DNA of 35,499 nt from Pseudomonadota bacterium (GCA_021798795.1 JAJZBR010000014.1:1-35499), one strand, 5' to 3'. Shown: positions 24,291 through 32,806, counted from the first letter of the stretch. A program made the numbers and translations. Notes: generated by a model from the sequence alone, not told the origin.

Positions 24291-26703
24291 TCCCACCGCA
24301 CGCCGCCCCGGGCTTGTCCGGCAAGCTCAGCGCAGCATCAACCGGGCCGAGTTGCTGGACCAGAAGACAGCTGCGGCACTCGCTCAGCTGGGTTCCCCGG
24401 CGGCTCCCGCGCCATCCCGGGAATCCGATCAGGTACTCGGCGGGGTTCCTGATCTTCGGATCCGTGATGTCTGGGAGATTTTTGAATCCCAGGTCCGTTC
24501 CCGTCATCTGGATCTCATCGCCCGGGAACTACGGGCTAAGGGTCAGGGATACTACACGATCGGCAGCAGCGGCCATGAGGGCAACGCGGTGTTGGGACGG
24601 CTGCTCCGTCTCACCGATCCGGTATTTCTGCACTACCGGAGCGGGGCGCTCCTTTTGGAGCGAGCGCGGCAGGATCCTGAGATCGACATGCTTCGTGCCC
24701 TCATGCTGTCGCTTGTGGCCTCTGAAGAGGATCCGATTGCGCAGGGCCGGCACAAAGTGTTTGGACACCCGAGGCTTCTTGCCCCTCCCCAGACCAGTAC
24801 GATTGCAAGCCATCTTCCGAAGGCCATGGGCGCTGCCGTGCTGCTCGAAACCGCCCGGGTGCAGGCGGTCGCGAACGACCAGCCTGCCGACGGGATCGTG
24901 TTCGTGAATCTGGGTGATGCGAGTGTCAATCATTCCACGGCGCTTGGAGCCATCAATGCGGCAGGGTGGACCGCCTACCAGGGGCTCCCCTGTCCTCTCC
25001 TATGCCTCTGTGAAGACAACGGCTGGGGGATTTCAGTTGAAACTCCCCGCGGATGGATCGAGGCCAGCTACCAAAATCGTCTCGGGTGGCATTACTTTGC
25101 ATCCGATGGTCTGGATCTGTTTGCTACCTGGCGAGTTGCCCGCCAGGCGATCGAATACTGCCGCCGCTCACGGAAACCGGTCTTTTTCCATCTCAGGGTC
25201 ATTCGCCTGCTCGGTCACGCCGGAACCGACCAGGAAGCAGAATACCGGAACCTCGCGAGTATCGAGGAGACCGAGGCGGCCGATCCGATCATTCAAAGCG
25301 CCTGTCTCATGAACCAGAGCGGACTGGCATCGGGGCGCGAGCTTCTGGATCTTTACGAAAGCACGCGCGCTGCGGTTCGCGAGCTCGCCGTATGGGCGGT
25401 TGGGCGCCCCCGGTTGGCGACCACCGAAGCCGTTATGGCCTCGCTCGCCCCATACAGCCGGGGGGCAGTCGATCAGGAGGCGCGCCGCTTGCCGGTTGGG
25501 CCATCCCAGGCCCGGGTCGAACCCGCTTCGACCGAAGCGCCGCTTCATTTGTCCCTGGGCATCAATCGGGCCCTGGGCGAACTTTTGCACAAATATCCCG
25601 AGATGGTGGTGTTCGGTGAGGACGTGGCACAGAAAGGTGGGGTCTATACGGTGACCTCTGGCTTGCACCGCGAGTTTGGCCCGCGTCGCGTATTCAATAC
25701 CCTTCTTGATGAGCAGTCGATATTGGGCTTGGCACAGGGCGGTGCCTTCTGGGGTCTTTTGCCTGTCCCCGAAATCCAGTATCTCGCCTATTTCCACAAT
25801 GCAGAGGATCAGATCCGGGGTGAGGCGGCTTCCCTGCAATTTTTCTCGTCAGACCAGTTTCGTAACGGGATGGTGATTCGCATTGCAGGTCTTGCTTATC
25901 AGAAAGGGTTCGGCGGGCACTTCCACAATGACAACAGCATCTCGGTTCTCCGGGATATCCCCGGGCTTATCGTCGCATGTCCTGCCCGCGCGGATGATGC
26001 GGCCGGGATGTTGCGAACCACAATCGCCCTCGCACGCGTGGACGGCCGTGTGAGTGTGTTTCTCGAGCCCATCGCACTCTACATGACCAAGGATCTCCAC
26101 GCATCTGGTGACCGGCTCTGGCTTGCGCCCTATCCGGCTTTGGGATCGGCGATCCCGCTTGGGGAGCCAAGATTTTACGGGACTCCCGAGGGAGCGGATC
26201 TCCTCATCGTGACCTATGGGAATGGAGTTTATTTTTCCCTGCGGGCAGCGGAACGGGTCATGGCCACCCAAAAGGTGCGGATTGCGGTCATGGATTTGCG
26301 CTGGCTCAAGCCGCTCAACCACGAAGCAATCGAAGGGGCGTGCGCACGGGCCGCCCGTGTTCTCGTGGTGGATGAGGGACGAAAGACGGGAGGGATTTCG
26401 GAGGAGATCGTGACCCATCTTGCCGAGTCGCGCTACCTGAATCCGCTGCGGCGACTGACCGGTCACGACAGTTATATTCCGCTTGGTCCTTCTGCCGATA
26501 CGGTTTTGCTGTCGGAAGCGGATATTGAGCAAGCCTTGCTGCAACTCCTGAATCAGGTTGCGCCGCAATCGGCGAACCGGGAAACTCCGGTTGCGGAACC
26601 GCTAGCCCGGAGAAGCTCCAAACGGCGAACGGGGAGGAAAACGCCACCAAAGCGCCGCCGTGTAGCACCACACCAAAACATAAATCAGGGTGAAGACCCA
26701 TAA
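24280..26703 (+). CDS. Fused E1 alpha-beta 2-oxoacid dehydrogenase (branched-chain type)
   Basis: This 807-residue thiamine diphosphate enzyme fuses E1 alpha (about 50-400) and E1 beta (about 420-760), like fused 2-oxoisovalerate dehydrogenases. Alpha shows GHEGNAV, HYRSGALLL, NLGDASVNHS and CEDNGWGIS (cofactor site). Beta shows GEDVAQKGGVYTVTSGL, LDEQSILGLAQGGAFWG, FHNDNSISVLRDIPGLI and the final GPSADTVLLSEADIEQAL. It would oxidatively decarboxylate a 2-oxo acid and pass the acyl group to an E2, but no E2 or E3 is in the window. It starts inside the upstream dehydrogenase gene (overlap 11 bases). After the E1 domain there is a basic Arg/Lys tail of about 45 residues encoded over a 102-base overlap with the convergent DUF2784 gene. 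Confidence 0.88.
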   Translation: MPSDPTARRPGLVRQAQRSINRAELLDQKTAAALAQLGSPAAPAPSRESDQVLGGVPDLRIRDVWEIFESQVRSRHLDLIARELRAKGQGYYTIGSSGHEGNAVLGRLLRLTDPVFLHYRSGALLLERARQDPEIDMLRALMLSLVASEEDPIAQGRHKVFGHPRLLAPPQTSTIASHLPKAMGAAVLLETARVQAVANDQPADGIVFVNLGDASVNHSTALGAINAAGWTAYQGLPCPLLCLCEDNGWGISVETPRGWIEASYQNRLGWHYFASDGLDLFATWRVARQAIEYCRRSRKPVFFHLRVIRLLGHAGTDQEAEYRNLASIEETEAADPIIQSACLMNQSGLASGRELLDLYESTRAAVRELAVWAVGRPRLATTEAVMASLAPYSRGAVDQEARRLPVGPSQARVEPASTEAPLHLSLGINRALGELLHKYPEMVVFGEDVAQKGGVYTVTSGLHREFGPRRVFNTLLDEQSILGLAQGGAFWGLLPVPEIQYLAYFHNAEDQIRGEAASLQFFSSDQFRNGMVIRIAGLAYQKGFGGHFHNDNSISVLRDIPGLIVACPARADDAAGMLRTTIALARVDGRVSVFLEPIALYMTKDLHASGDRLWLAPYPALGSAIPLGEPRFYGTPEGADLLIVTYGNGVYFSLRAAERVMATQKVRIAVMDLRWLKPLNHEAIEGACARAARVLVVDEGRKTGGISEEIVTHLAESRYLNPLRRLTGHDSYIPLGPSADTVLLSEADIEQALLQLLNQVAPQSANRETPVAEPLARRSSKRRTGRKTPPKRRRVAPHQNINQGEDP

Positions 26704-27021
26704 CGGAACGGACCAGAAAATGAGCTGGCTGATCCAGTGCGCGATGAGGGGCGGTGTGCGCCCCGCTGTCTCACCTCGTGCGCTGAGTTCGACCTGCCAG
26801 ATGGTCAGGAAGCAGGCTCGTCCCAGGAGTGCCTGAATCGCAACCACGGTGAGTGCCGCAAGATGCGCCAGCCGGAGCCAGAAGTTCCTGACCCAGGGCC
26901 AGCCCCGCACCCCTCCCCAGGGGATGAGGATCAGTCCGCCGATGTTGAAGACAATGATCCCAAGGTGCAGGATCAGGATCCATAAAGCGATCAGGCGGTC
27001 CTGGCCAGGTGACAGGGTCAC
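26602..27021 (-). CDS. DUF2784 membrane protein
   Basis: This 139-residue hydrophobic protein has four likely transmembrane helices. The segments LWILILHLGIIVFNIGGLILIPWGG, LAHLAALTVVAIQALLGRACFLT and LIFWSVPLWVFTLIYVLVWCYTAALWW match the DUF2784 family, whose function is unknown. The GTG at 27021 is chosen because family similarity starts there and a GGGGGT sits upstream. A longer frame reaching 27219 lies inside rlmJ. Its start follows the rlmJ stop by five bases, so they are probably co-transcribed. The last 102 bases overlap, on the opposite strand, the E1 gene's end. Confidence 0.78.
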   Translation of the reverse strand: MTLSPGQDRLIALWILILHLGIIVFNIGGLILIPWGGVRGWPWVRNFWLRLAHLAALTVVAIQALLGRACFLTIWQVELSARGETAGRTPPLIAHWISQLIFWSVPLWVFTLIYVLVWCYTAALWWRFPPRSPFGASPG

Positions 27022-27026
27022 TCGTT

Positions 27027-27875
27027 TTACCCCCGGATGCGTAAGGGATCGCCCGCAGGCAGAGCGCCTGTTTGAGTGAACTCGACTGGTCCGAGGGAGT
27101 CTTTGTAGAGATCTCCCAGTTTGTGCCAGACGTCTTCCAGTTCGGATCCGAGCCTGTAGGGCATATTGAACACGGCGAGTCCGCTGCCACGGAGACCCTG
27201 CCGCCGTGTGGTCAGCCAATCGAGGAAGCAGACCCTGCCCAGTGTCTGGAGTCGTCGTCTCAAACCGGAGACAAAGGCAGGATCGACAAAAGGATGCCAG
27301 ATCACGTAAATTCCGCGCGGGAAGCGCGATAACGCATGCGGGAGCACATGGAGCAGGTGCTGCGTTTCGCGGATGGACTCGTAGGGTGGATCGATCAGGA
27401 TGACACCCCGCTGTTCCTTCGGGGGCAGGAAAGCGCCGAGCGCCTCATAGCCATCCCGGCAATGGACACCTCCCGATCGGGATCCGAGATGGCTCCGCAG
27501 TTGCTGCGCCCGTTCCGGAACGCATTCGATTGCAATCATACGATCGGCGGGGCGGGCAAGGGATGCCGCGAGCAGCGGCGAGCCCGGATAACGGATCAGG
27601 ATCCCTTCCGGGTTAAACCCGTGCAGGAGGGACTGGTAGGCGCGCACGATGTTACTGTCGCTCGGCGCATGAAAGATCGGGCCCACTCCGGTTTCGAACT
27701 CCCCCCGGGCACCTCGCGTGCCTGCCTTGAGCGTATAAAGACCCTCACCGGCGTGCGTATCGAGATAGAACCAGGGCGATGGTTTCTCCGAAAGGCGGGT
27801 GAGCAGCGCAGTCAGCACGAGATGCTTGTGCACATCGGCAAAGTTTCCTGCATGATAAAGGTGTGCATAGTTCAC
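27027..27875 (-). CDS. rlmJ: 23S rRNA adenine-N6 methyltransferase RlmJ
   Basis: RlmJ methylates A2030 of 23S rRNA in E. coli. The 282-residue protein begins NYAHLYHAGNFADVHKH, close to the family's YRHxFHAGNHADVLKH start, and contains the catalytic motif IV DPPYE. Further conserved parts are YLDTHAGEGLY and the RYPGSPLLA segment. I choose the GTG at 27875 as start because the family similarity begins there; a frame up to 28106 adds residues with no similarity and overlaps the divergent glycosyltransferase gene. All catalytic features are present. It is divergent from the glycosyltransferase gene across 76 bases. Confidence 0.93.
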   Translation of the reverse strand: MNYAHLYHAGNFADVHKHLVLTALLTRLSEKPSPWFYLDTHAGEGLYTLKAGTRGARGEFETGVGPIFHAPSDSNIVRAYQSLLHGFNPEGILIRYPGSPLLAASLARPADRMIAIECVPERAQQLRSHLGSRSGGVHCRDGYEALGAFLPPKEQRGVILIDPPYESIRETQHLLHVLPHALSRFPRGIYVIWHPFVDPAFVSGLRRRLQTLGRVCFLDWLTTRRQGLRGSGLAVFNMPYRLGSELEDVWHKLGDLYKDSLGPVEFTQTGALPAGDPLRIRG

Positions 27876-27951
27876 GTATACGACTGCACTGCGCCGGTTC
27901 GTTCTGACTATACACCTGACAGGGTGCTTCGCGAATCGATAAAATGGAACC

Positions 27952-29610
27952 GTGACTCCGACTGACGCCTCAAAAATCTCTCCAGATCCTCGCATGGCTC
28001 GTGCATCCACCCCTTGGGGCTCCGGGATGAGCCCGCGCATCGAGTGGCGTCTCACGATCGGCCTGCTCGGATTTCTCGCGTTGGTTTTCGGTATCGCGAT
28101 GTTCAATCATGGCCTGATACCGGCCGAGGAACCGCGGTTTGCCGAAGTGGTGCGCGAGATGATCGCCCGCTCGAGCTTCTGGATTCCGCTTAAAAACGGA
28201 CTTCCCTATATCGAATATCCCCCTCTTTATTACTGGCTTGCGATCCCATTCCGTCTCGCGGGGCTTCCGCTTCGGGTTGCGATCCGGATTCCCGGAGTGC
28301 TCGCTTTTTTGGGCTGGATCATCTGGATGCGTCGCTGGATGCGTACCTTGTTCCCGACCGTGACTTCGACGTTGCCCCTCCTCGCGCTCGCAGCGTTGCC
28401 GATCGCTCTTTACAATTTCTTCACAGCGCATACAGACAGCCTACTGGCCCTGGGCGTGCTTGTGGCCTATACCGGCTATACCCGCCACCGCCTCGGTTAC
28501 GGACGCGGCTTCCCATGGGAACTCTGGCTCGGCATCTTGATCGCCACATCAGCCAAGGGCCCCGTCGGGCTCGCGATCACGCTTCCGGGGATGGGGCTCG
28601 AGATGCTGTTCGCGGATCCTGCCCTCTTGCACTTCGCACGAGATTCCTGGATTGGACTTTGGCATCGGATCCTTTCGATCCGGCCGTTTCGCGGCGTGGG
28701 ATTCGCGATTAGCCTGCTTGTTTTGTGGTATCTCGTCGCAGGGGTCGCGGTCAACTGGGACTTTGTCCGGGCGACCCTCATTTACCAGAATTTCACCCGC
28801 TTCCTGAGCGGGCTCGATCACGAACATGGGCCCTGGCTCTATTTCCAAACGATTTGGGGCGATTTTTTCCCGTGGGCTTTTCTTCTGCCGATCGGTCTCG
28901 TAGCGGCCTGGCGCCTCAGAAACGAACTTCCCTGGCGTTTGGCTCTTTCCTGGACGGTCTGGACGGTCTTCTTTTTTTCCCTGTCCGCTTCAAAACAGAG
29001 CAAATACATTCTGCCTGCAGCGCCCGCCATCATCCTCTTGAGTCTGGGTGGCCTGAGCTGGCTTGGCGGCCATAAGTCAAAAATCGCAGCACGCGCGGGT
29101 GGGGCGATTTCGGCTGCGATTCTGGCTCTTTTTGCCTTTCTCGCGCTCTTTGTTTTGCCCGGGCTGCTTTTCCCCGGGCTCATCCCGGTGCCGAAGACCG
29201 TTCAGGGGCTTCCTACACTCCGGGCGTATCTCGAAAAACACCCGGGGCCGATCGTGAGCTTTCTCTACCCGCGCCCCCCGACCATCTACGAGCTCTACCC
29301 GCTCCGTCATGCGCCCATACCCTTTGTGCGTTCGGCCCGCGAGCTTTATGCGGAAATTCATTCCGGGCAAATACGCTCCGGGACGTATCTCCTGGTTTAC
29401 CGCCATGCCCTTGCGGCATCCCATCAACCGGTTACGGCCCTGACCCTGTCGCCGCCGCCTGATCCAAAATATTTTGCGCGTGTCTTGTCGATTCCCGCCC
29501 AGGGTGGCCTCATTCTCTATCGTCTGCTTCCTGGGATTCGGCACATGCCCACTCCTCGCACGCCGACCCCCCCGCTCTGGCACTGGTGGGATCAGTTCGA
29601 TACCGACTGA
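27952..29610 (+). CDS. Polytopic glycosyltransferase (ArnT/PMT family, GT-C fold)
   Basis: This protein of 552 residues, or about 527 if the ATG at 28027 (MSPRIEW) is the start, is a polytopic membrane glycosyltransferase of the ArnT/PMT type, using a lipid-linked sugar. Evidence is the first loop after TM1: LIPAEEPRFAEVVREMIA, followed by SFWIPLKNGLPYIEYPPLYYW, the usual family signature with its acidic residues. A further string SASKQSKYILPAAPA matches the conserved KQPKYLLP region. About eleven helices precede a short soluble C-terminus. The sugar and acceptor cannot be told; lipid A modification with aminoarabinose is one possibility but is not shown. The first codon is a GTG at 27952. 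Confidence 0.85.
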   Translation: MTPTDASKISPDPRMARASTPWGSGMSPRIEWRLTIGLLGFLALVFGIAMFNHGLIPAEEPRFAEVVREMIARSSFWIPLKNGLPYIEYPPLYYWLAIPFRLAGLPLRVAIRIPGVLAFLGWIIWMRRWMRTLFPTVTSTLPLLALAALPIALYNFFTAHTDSLLALGVLVAYTGYTRHRLGYGRGFPWELWLGILIATSAKGPVGLAITLPGMGLEMLFADPALLHFARDSWIGLWHRILSIRPFRGVGFAISLLVLWYLVAGVAVNWDFVRATLIYQNFTRFLSGLDHEHGPWLYFQTIWGDFFPWAFLLPIGLVAAWRLRNELPWRLALSWTVWTVFFFSLSASKQSKYILPAAPAIILLSLGGLSWLGGHKSKIAARAGGAISAAILALFAFLALFVLPGLLFPGLIPVPKTVQGLPTLRAYLEKHPGPIVSFLYPRPPTIYELYPLRHAPIPFVRSARELYAEIHSGQIRSGTYLLVYRHALAASHQPVTALTLSPPPDPKYFARVLSIPAQGGLILYRLLPGIRHMPTPRTPTPPLWHWWDQFDTD

Positions 29611-29662
29611 ATCCGCAGATCAGAGACCCTGGAGTCGCCCCAAGTCTTGATCCACTCACAAA

Positions 29663-29696
29663 CCGCACGAGCCTGCCGATCGTCGTTTTCGTGCGG
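29663..29696. terminator. Hairpin downstream of the glycosyltransferase gene
   Basis: CCGCACGA (29663-29670) pairs with TCGTGCGG (29689-29696), an 8-bp stem flanked by AAA on the left and TTT on the right. The loop is 18 bases. It lies 50 bases after the glycosyltransferase stop and before ovoA, so it could end that transcript. The T run is short. Confidence 0.35.
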
Positions 29697-29735
29697 GTTT
29701 CGGGGAGATGGCAGGGGTTATGCTAGACTGCACGC

Positions 29736-31868
29736 ATGAACCCGAGAGGATCCCCCCCGGTCGTCCGGATCCCACCTCTCGTCTGCGAAGGCACTGACCC
29801 AGAAGAAAAACGCCGCACGATCCGCGAGGTTTTCAACCGGACGTTTTCGCTTTACGAACACCTGTTCGAACACTTGGCGTGTGAAGCGGCCTGGTATCAA
29901 AAGGCCACCCCGCTCCGGCACCCGCTCATTTTCTATTTCGGGCACACCGCTGTTTTCTTCGTGAACAAGCTCCATCTCGCGGGGCTGCTCGATGCCCGGA
30001 TCGATCCGCGTTTTGAGTCATTGTTTGCCGTCGGAGTGGACGAGATGTCATGGGATGATCTCGACGAGAGTCATTACGACTGGCCCGGACCTGACGCCGT
30101 AGCTGCCTACCGCGATCAGGTTCGGGATCGCGTCGATGCTGTCATCGCGCGACTGCCACTGGCCCTGCCTATCGGCTGGGACTCTCCCTGGTGGGCGATC
30201 CTCATGGGAATTGAGCATGAAAATATCCATCTCGAGACGAGTTCGGTGCTCATGCGCCAGTTGCCGCTGTCTCACGTGCGTCCCGTGGCTCAATTCAAAC
30301 CGGGATCCACTTCCGGTCCGGCTCCGGAAAATCGCCTCCTCAAGGTTGCGGGCGCAATCGTCCGGATGGGCAAACGGCGTGATCACCGGCTCTATGGCTG
30401 GGACAACGAATATGGAAACGAAGAGAAGATGCTGGCAGATTTTGCCGCAAGCCGCTATCTCGTGAGTAACGACGAGTACCGGGCATTCGTCGATGCAGAG
30501 GGTTACCGGGAGCCGCGCTGGTGGACCGACGAGGGGCTTGCCTGGAGGGAGTTTGCCCATGCGCGGCACCCGACATTCTGGGTACCGGATCGTCCGGGCT
30601 ACCGCCTCCGCCTCATCGCAGAGGAGCGCCCGCTGCCCGGCGACTGGCCGGTCGAAGTCAACTGTCATGAAGCGCGCGCGTTCTGCCGATGGCAAAGCGA
30701 GCGGATGGGGCGGGCGATCCGCTTGCCGACCGAAGCCGAGTGGCGCCGATTGCGTGATCTTAGCGGATTGCCCGACTGCGACGACTGGCAGGAGGCACCT
30801 GCCAACATCGGACTGGCTTATGGAGCCTCGGCGACGGCGGTTGACCGCTTCTGCCATGGCGCATTCTGCGACGTCGTCGGCAATGTCTGGCAGTGGACTG
30901 AAACCCCGACCTACCCCTTTCCGGGCTTTGTGCCCCATCCCCTCTATGACGATTTTACGGTTCCCACATTCGACGGCCAGCACCACCTCATCAAGGGGGG
31001 CTCCTTCATGAGCCTCGGCAACGAGATGCAGCTCGAATCACGCTATGCTTTCCGCCGCCATTTCATCCAGCACGCAGGGTTCCGCTACGTCGAATCATCC
31101 AATCTGCTGCCCGCAATCCCCGTCTACGAAACCGATCTCGCCGTAGCCCAGTACGCGGAGTTTCACTACGGAGCGGAATACTTCGGCGTGGAAAACTTCC
31201 CCTCCGCAATCGCGCGACACGCGCTCGCCGCGATGGCGGATCGCCCCCTTAAGCGTGTGCTCGAGGTGGGTTGCGCGCTCGGGCGTACCGCCTTCGAGCT
31301 CGCCCGAGTGTGCCCCGAAGTCACGGCACTCGATCTCTCAGCTCGGTTCATCCAGGTTGGGGTGCGCCTGCGCGACCAAGGACGCTACGTTTATCCGGTA
31401 ATCGAGGAAGGAGAGCTCACCAGTTTCCATACGGTGGAACTCGCCCGTTTCGGTCTCGCTGAATCCGCCCGGCGGGTCCGTTTCATCCAGGACGACGCAT
31501 GCAATCTCAAGACCAGCCACGTTGGCTATGATCTCGTGATTGCCGCGAACCTCATCGATCGACTGCGCGAACCTGGGAAGTTTCTTGCCGCAATCTCCGA
31601 ACGTATTCGCCCCGGAGGTCTCCTGTTTCTGACATCGCCCTATACTTGGCTCGTCGAGCATACCCCGCGAGAGCATTGGCTCGGAGGTATCCGCCGCGAT
31701 GGTGAAGTCGTGACCACGCTGGATGCGCTCATGACCTTGCTGGGTCCTCACTTCCGGCTACTCGGAGGCAGCCCCTTTGATCTCCCGTTCGTTATCCGGG
31801 AGACCGCCCGCAAATACCAGCACTCGCTCGCCCAGGTGAGTATCTGGGAACGGCTCGGGAAGGACTGA
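29736..31868 (+). CDS. ovoA: 5-histidylcysteine sulfoxide synthase / mercaptohistidine N-methyltransferase (OvoA)
   Basis: OvoA joins cysteine to histidine at the C5 position by a mononuclear iron enzyme and later N-methylates the thiohistidine, giving ovothiol A. The 710-residue protein has all three parts. A DinB-like N-terminal domain holds the iron triad H70, H161 and H165 (the latter two in EHENIHLETSS). An FGE-sulfatase-like catalytic domain (about 205-460) contains LPTEAEWRRLRDLSG, VVGNVWQWTETP, and IKGGSFMSLGNE. A SAM methyltransferase occupies about 480-700 with motif I VLEVGCALGRTAFELA. The length fits full OvoA rather than the shorter ergothioneine enzyme EgtB. No ovoB sulfoxide lyase gene is seen nearby. 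The ATG is at 29736. Confidence 0.93.
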   Translation: MNPRGSPPVVRIPPLVCEGTDPEEKRRTIREVFNRTFSLYEHLFEHLACEAAWYQKATPLRHPLIFYFGHTAVFFVNKLHLAGLLDARIDPRFESLFAVGVDEMSWDDLDESHYDWPGPDAVAAYRDQVRDRVDAVIARLPLALPIGWDSPWWAILMGIEHENIHLETSSVLMRQLPLSHVRPVAQFKPGSTSGPAPENRLLKVAGAIVRMGKRRDHRLYGWDNEYGNEEKMLADFAASRYLVSNDEYRAFVDAEGYREPRWWTDEGLAWREFAHARHPTFWVPDRPGYRLRLIAEERPLPGDWPVEVNCHEARAFCRWQSERMGRAIRLPTEAEWRRLRDLSGLPDCDDWQEAPANIGLAYGASATAVDRFCHGAFCDVVGNVWQWTETPTYPFPGFVPHPLYDDFTVPTFDGQHHLIKGGSFMSLGNEMQLESRYAFRRHFIQHAGFRYVESSNLLPAIPVYETDLAVAQYAEFHYGAEYFGVENFPSAIARHALAAMADRPLKRVLEVGCALGRTAFELARVCPEVTALDLSARFIQVGVRLRDQGRYVYPVIEEGELTSFHTVELARFGLAESARRVRFIQDDACNLKTSHVGYDLVIAANLIDRLREPGKFLAAISERIRPGGLLFLTSPYTWLVEHTPREHWLGGIRRDGEVVTTLDALMTLLGPHFRLLGGSPFDLPFVIRETARKYQHSLAQVSIWERLGKD

Positions 31869-32116
31869 TTCGATCGGTTTCCGGACACGGAAGGGAGCCA
31901 TCCGGCAATCTGGGATTAGGGGGAGCGATCCGAACAGATCCGAGAGGCGAATAGAGCGATGGAATCCGCTTCGGTAGGAGAGAGCGATACGGCTGCAAGG
32001 AGACGAGTGCTGAGCTCTGCATCCCCCCATCATTTTCTGCCAGATCGGTGAGGACACTCCGATGATTACCGGGGTAAACTGGTAGGACGTATCCGGCAGC
32101 GCCTCGGGATCCGATC

Positions 32117-32665
32117 ATGGTCTTCAGTTACTATCACCGCTTGAGTCCCAAACAGCGCAGGATCTACGAAGCGAGCGACCGCGTTGAGGCCGTCCCGCTG
32201 GAGTGGACGGCCGAGTTCGCGGATGATGTTGATCGACTCCGCACGGCACTTGCGTCCGAAGTCCGTGCTTCGGTCGAACGAGCGGCGCAGGCGCTCGCCG
32301 AACATCTGTCCCATCAGTTCGGGATCCGGTCCGTACACGTGCGGGTTTTGGAACGGCGTCCATCCAATCGTTACGGGGAACTGCATGGTCTCTATGAGCT
32401 CGAGAACACTCGTGCAAAACCAGTCATCACTCTTTGGATGCGTACCGTCCAGAGGAGGCAGGTCGTCGCGTTCAAGACGTTTCTCAGAACGCTTCTGCAT
32501 GAGCTGGTCCACCATCTTGATTACGAGTGGCTCAAGCTTAAAGACTCCCTGCACACCGAAGGGTTTTACAAGAGGGAGTCGAGCCTTTTGCACCAGTTGC
32601 TGGATCAGGTCCCGATTCCATCGGACCACACGAAAGCTGGCGCGCTAACCAGCCGGCAGGATTGA
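32117..32665 (+). CDS. Conserved HEXXH-containing protein (putative metalloprotease-like)
   Basis: This 182-residue protein contains HELVHH (H128, E129, H132), a classical HEXXH zinc motif, in LLHELVHHLDYEWL. It is followed by HTEGFYKRESSL (H146, E148 and E154 are candidate third ligands). I know similar conserved hypothetical proteins but not their function; the motif suggests a zincin-like protease or a metal-binding protein. There is no signal peptide, so it is likely cytoplasmic. The start ATG at 32117 lacks a strong ribosome site. It is preceded by about 248 bases after ovoA with no visible gene, and its stop (32663-32665) directly abuts the 3' end of the tRNA-Ser gene on the opposite strand. 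Confidence 0.75.
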   Translation: MVFSYYHRLSPKQRRIYEASDRVEAVPLEWTAEFADDVDRLRTALASEVRASVERAAQALAEHLSHQFGIRSVHVRVLERRPSNRYGELHGLYELENTRAKPVITLWMRTVQRRQVVAFKTFLRTLLHELVHHLDYEWLKLKDSLHTEGFYKRESSLLHQLLDQVPIPSDHTKAGALTSRQD

Positions 32666-32751
32666 CGGAGAGGGTGGGATTCGAACCCACGTGGCGTTGC
32701 CGCCCATCCGATTTCGAGTCGGCGCCGTTATGACCGCTTCGGTACCTCTCC
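32666..32751 (-). tRNA. tRNA-Ser (anticodon CGA)
   Basis: Read on the minus strand this is an 86-base tRNA with the long variable arm of serine tRNAs. The 7-bp acceptor stem pairs GGAGAGG with CCTCTCC, followed by discriminator G. The anticodon loop is CTCGAAA (anticodon CGA), and the T-arm contains GGTTCGAATCC. The CCA end is not encoded. It decodes UCG. It lies downstream of ubiA on the same strand and abuts the HEXXH gene. A TAGAAT hexamer at 32759-32764 is 7 bases upstream of its mature 5' end. Confidence 0.95.
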
Positions 32752-32758
32752 CGATGGA

Positions 32759-32764
32759 ATTCTA
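32759..32764 (-). promoter_or_regulatory. Candidate -10 element of tRNA-Ser
   Basis: The minus strand reads TAGAAT, 5/6 to the sigma-70 -10 consensus, with 7 bases to the first base of the tRNA. No convincing -35 was found 16-18 bases upstream. If real, transcription would begin at or next to the mature 5' end. Confidence 0.3.
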
Positions 32765-32806
32765 GCATGCGTTGAAACGCTCCCGACCCATCGTTGCGGA
32801 TAGGCG

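Noticed and set aside
27916-27943. Promoter CTGACA-N16-GATAAA before the glycosyltransferase gene
   Set aside because: The spacing is reasonable, but the start of transcription would fall about on the GTG codon at 27952; the -10 match is only moderate.
27876-28106. Upstream extension of rlmJ
   Set aside because: Family similarity begins at the GTG at 27875, and the extra part overlaps the divergent glycosyltransferase gene.
30048-30986. Minus-strand open frame of about 310 codons
   Set aside because: Antisense to ovoA, whose motifs and domains are complete.
31869-32116. Possible gene between ovoA and the HEXXH gene
   Set aside because: The short open frames (such as minus strand to 32057) extend into ovoA, lack motifs and ribosome sites; a small hairpin TTCCG-GACA-CGGAA near 31879 has no T tract.
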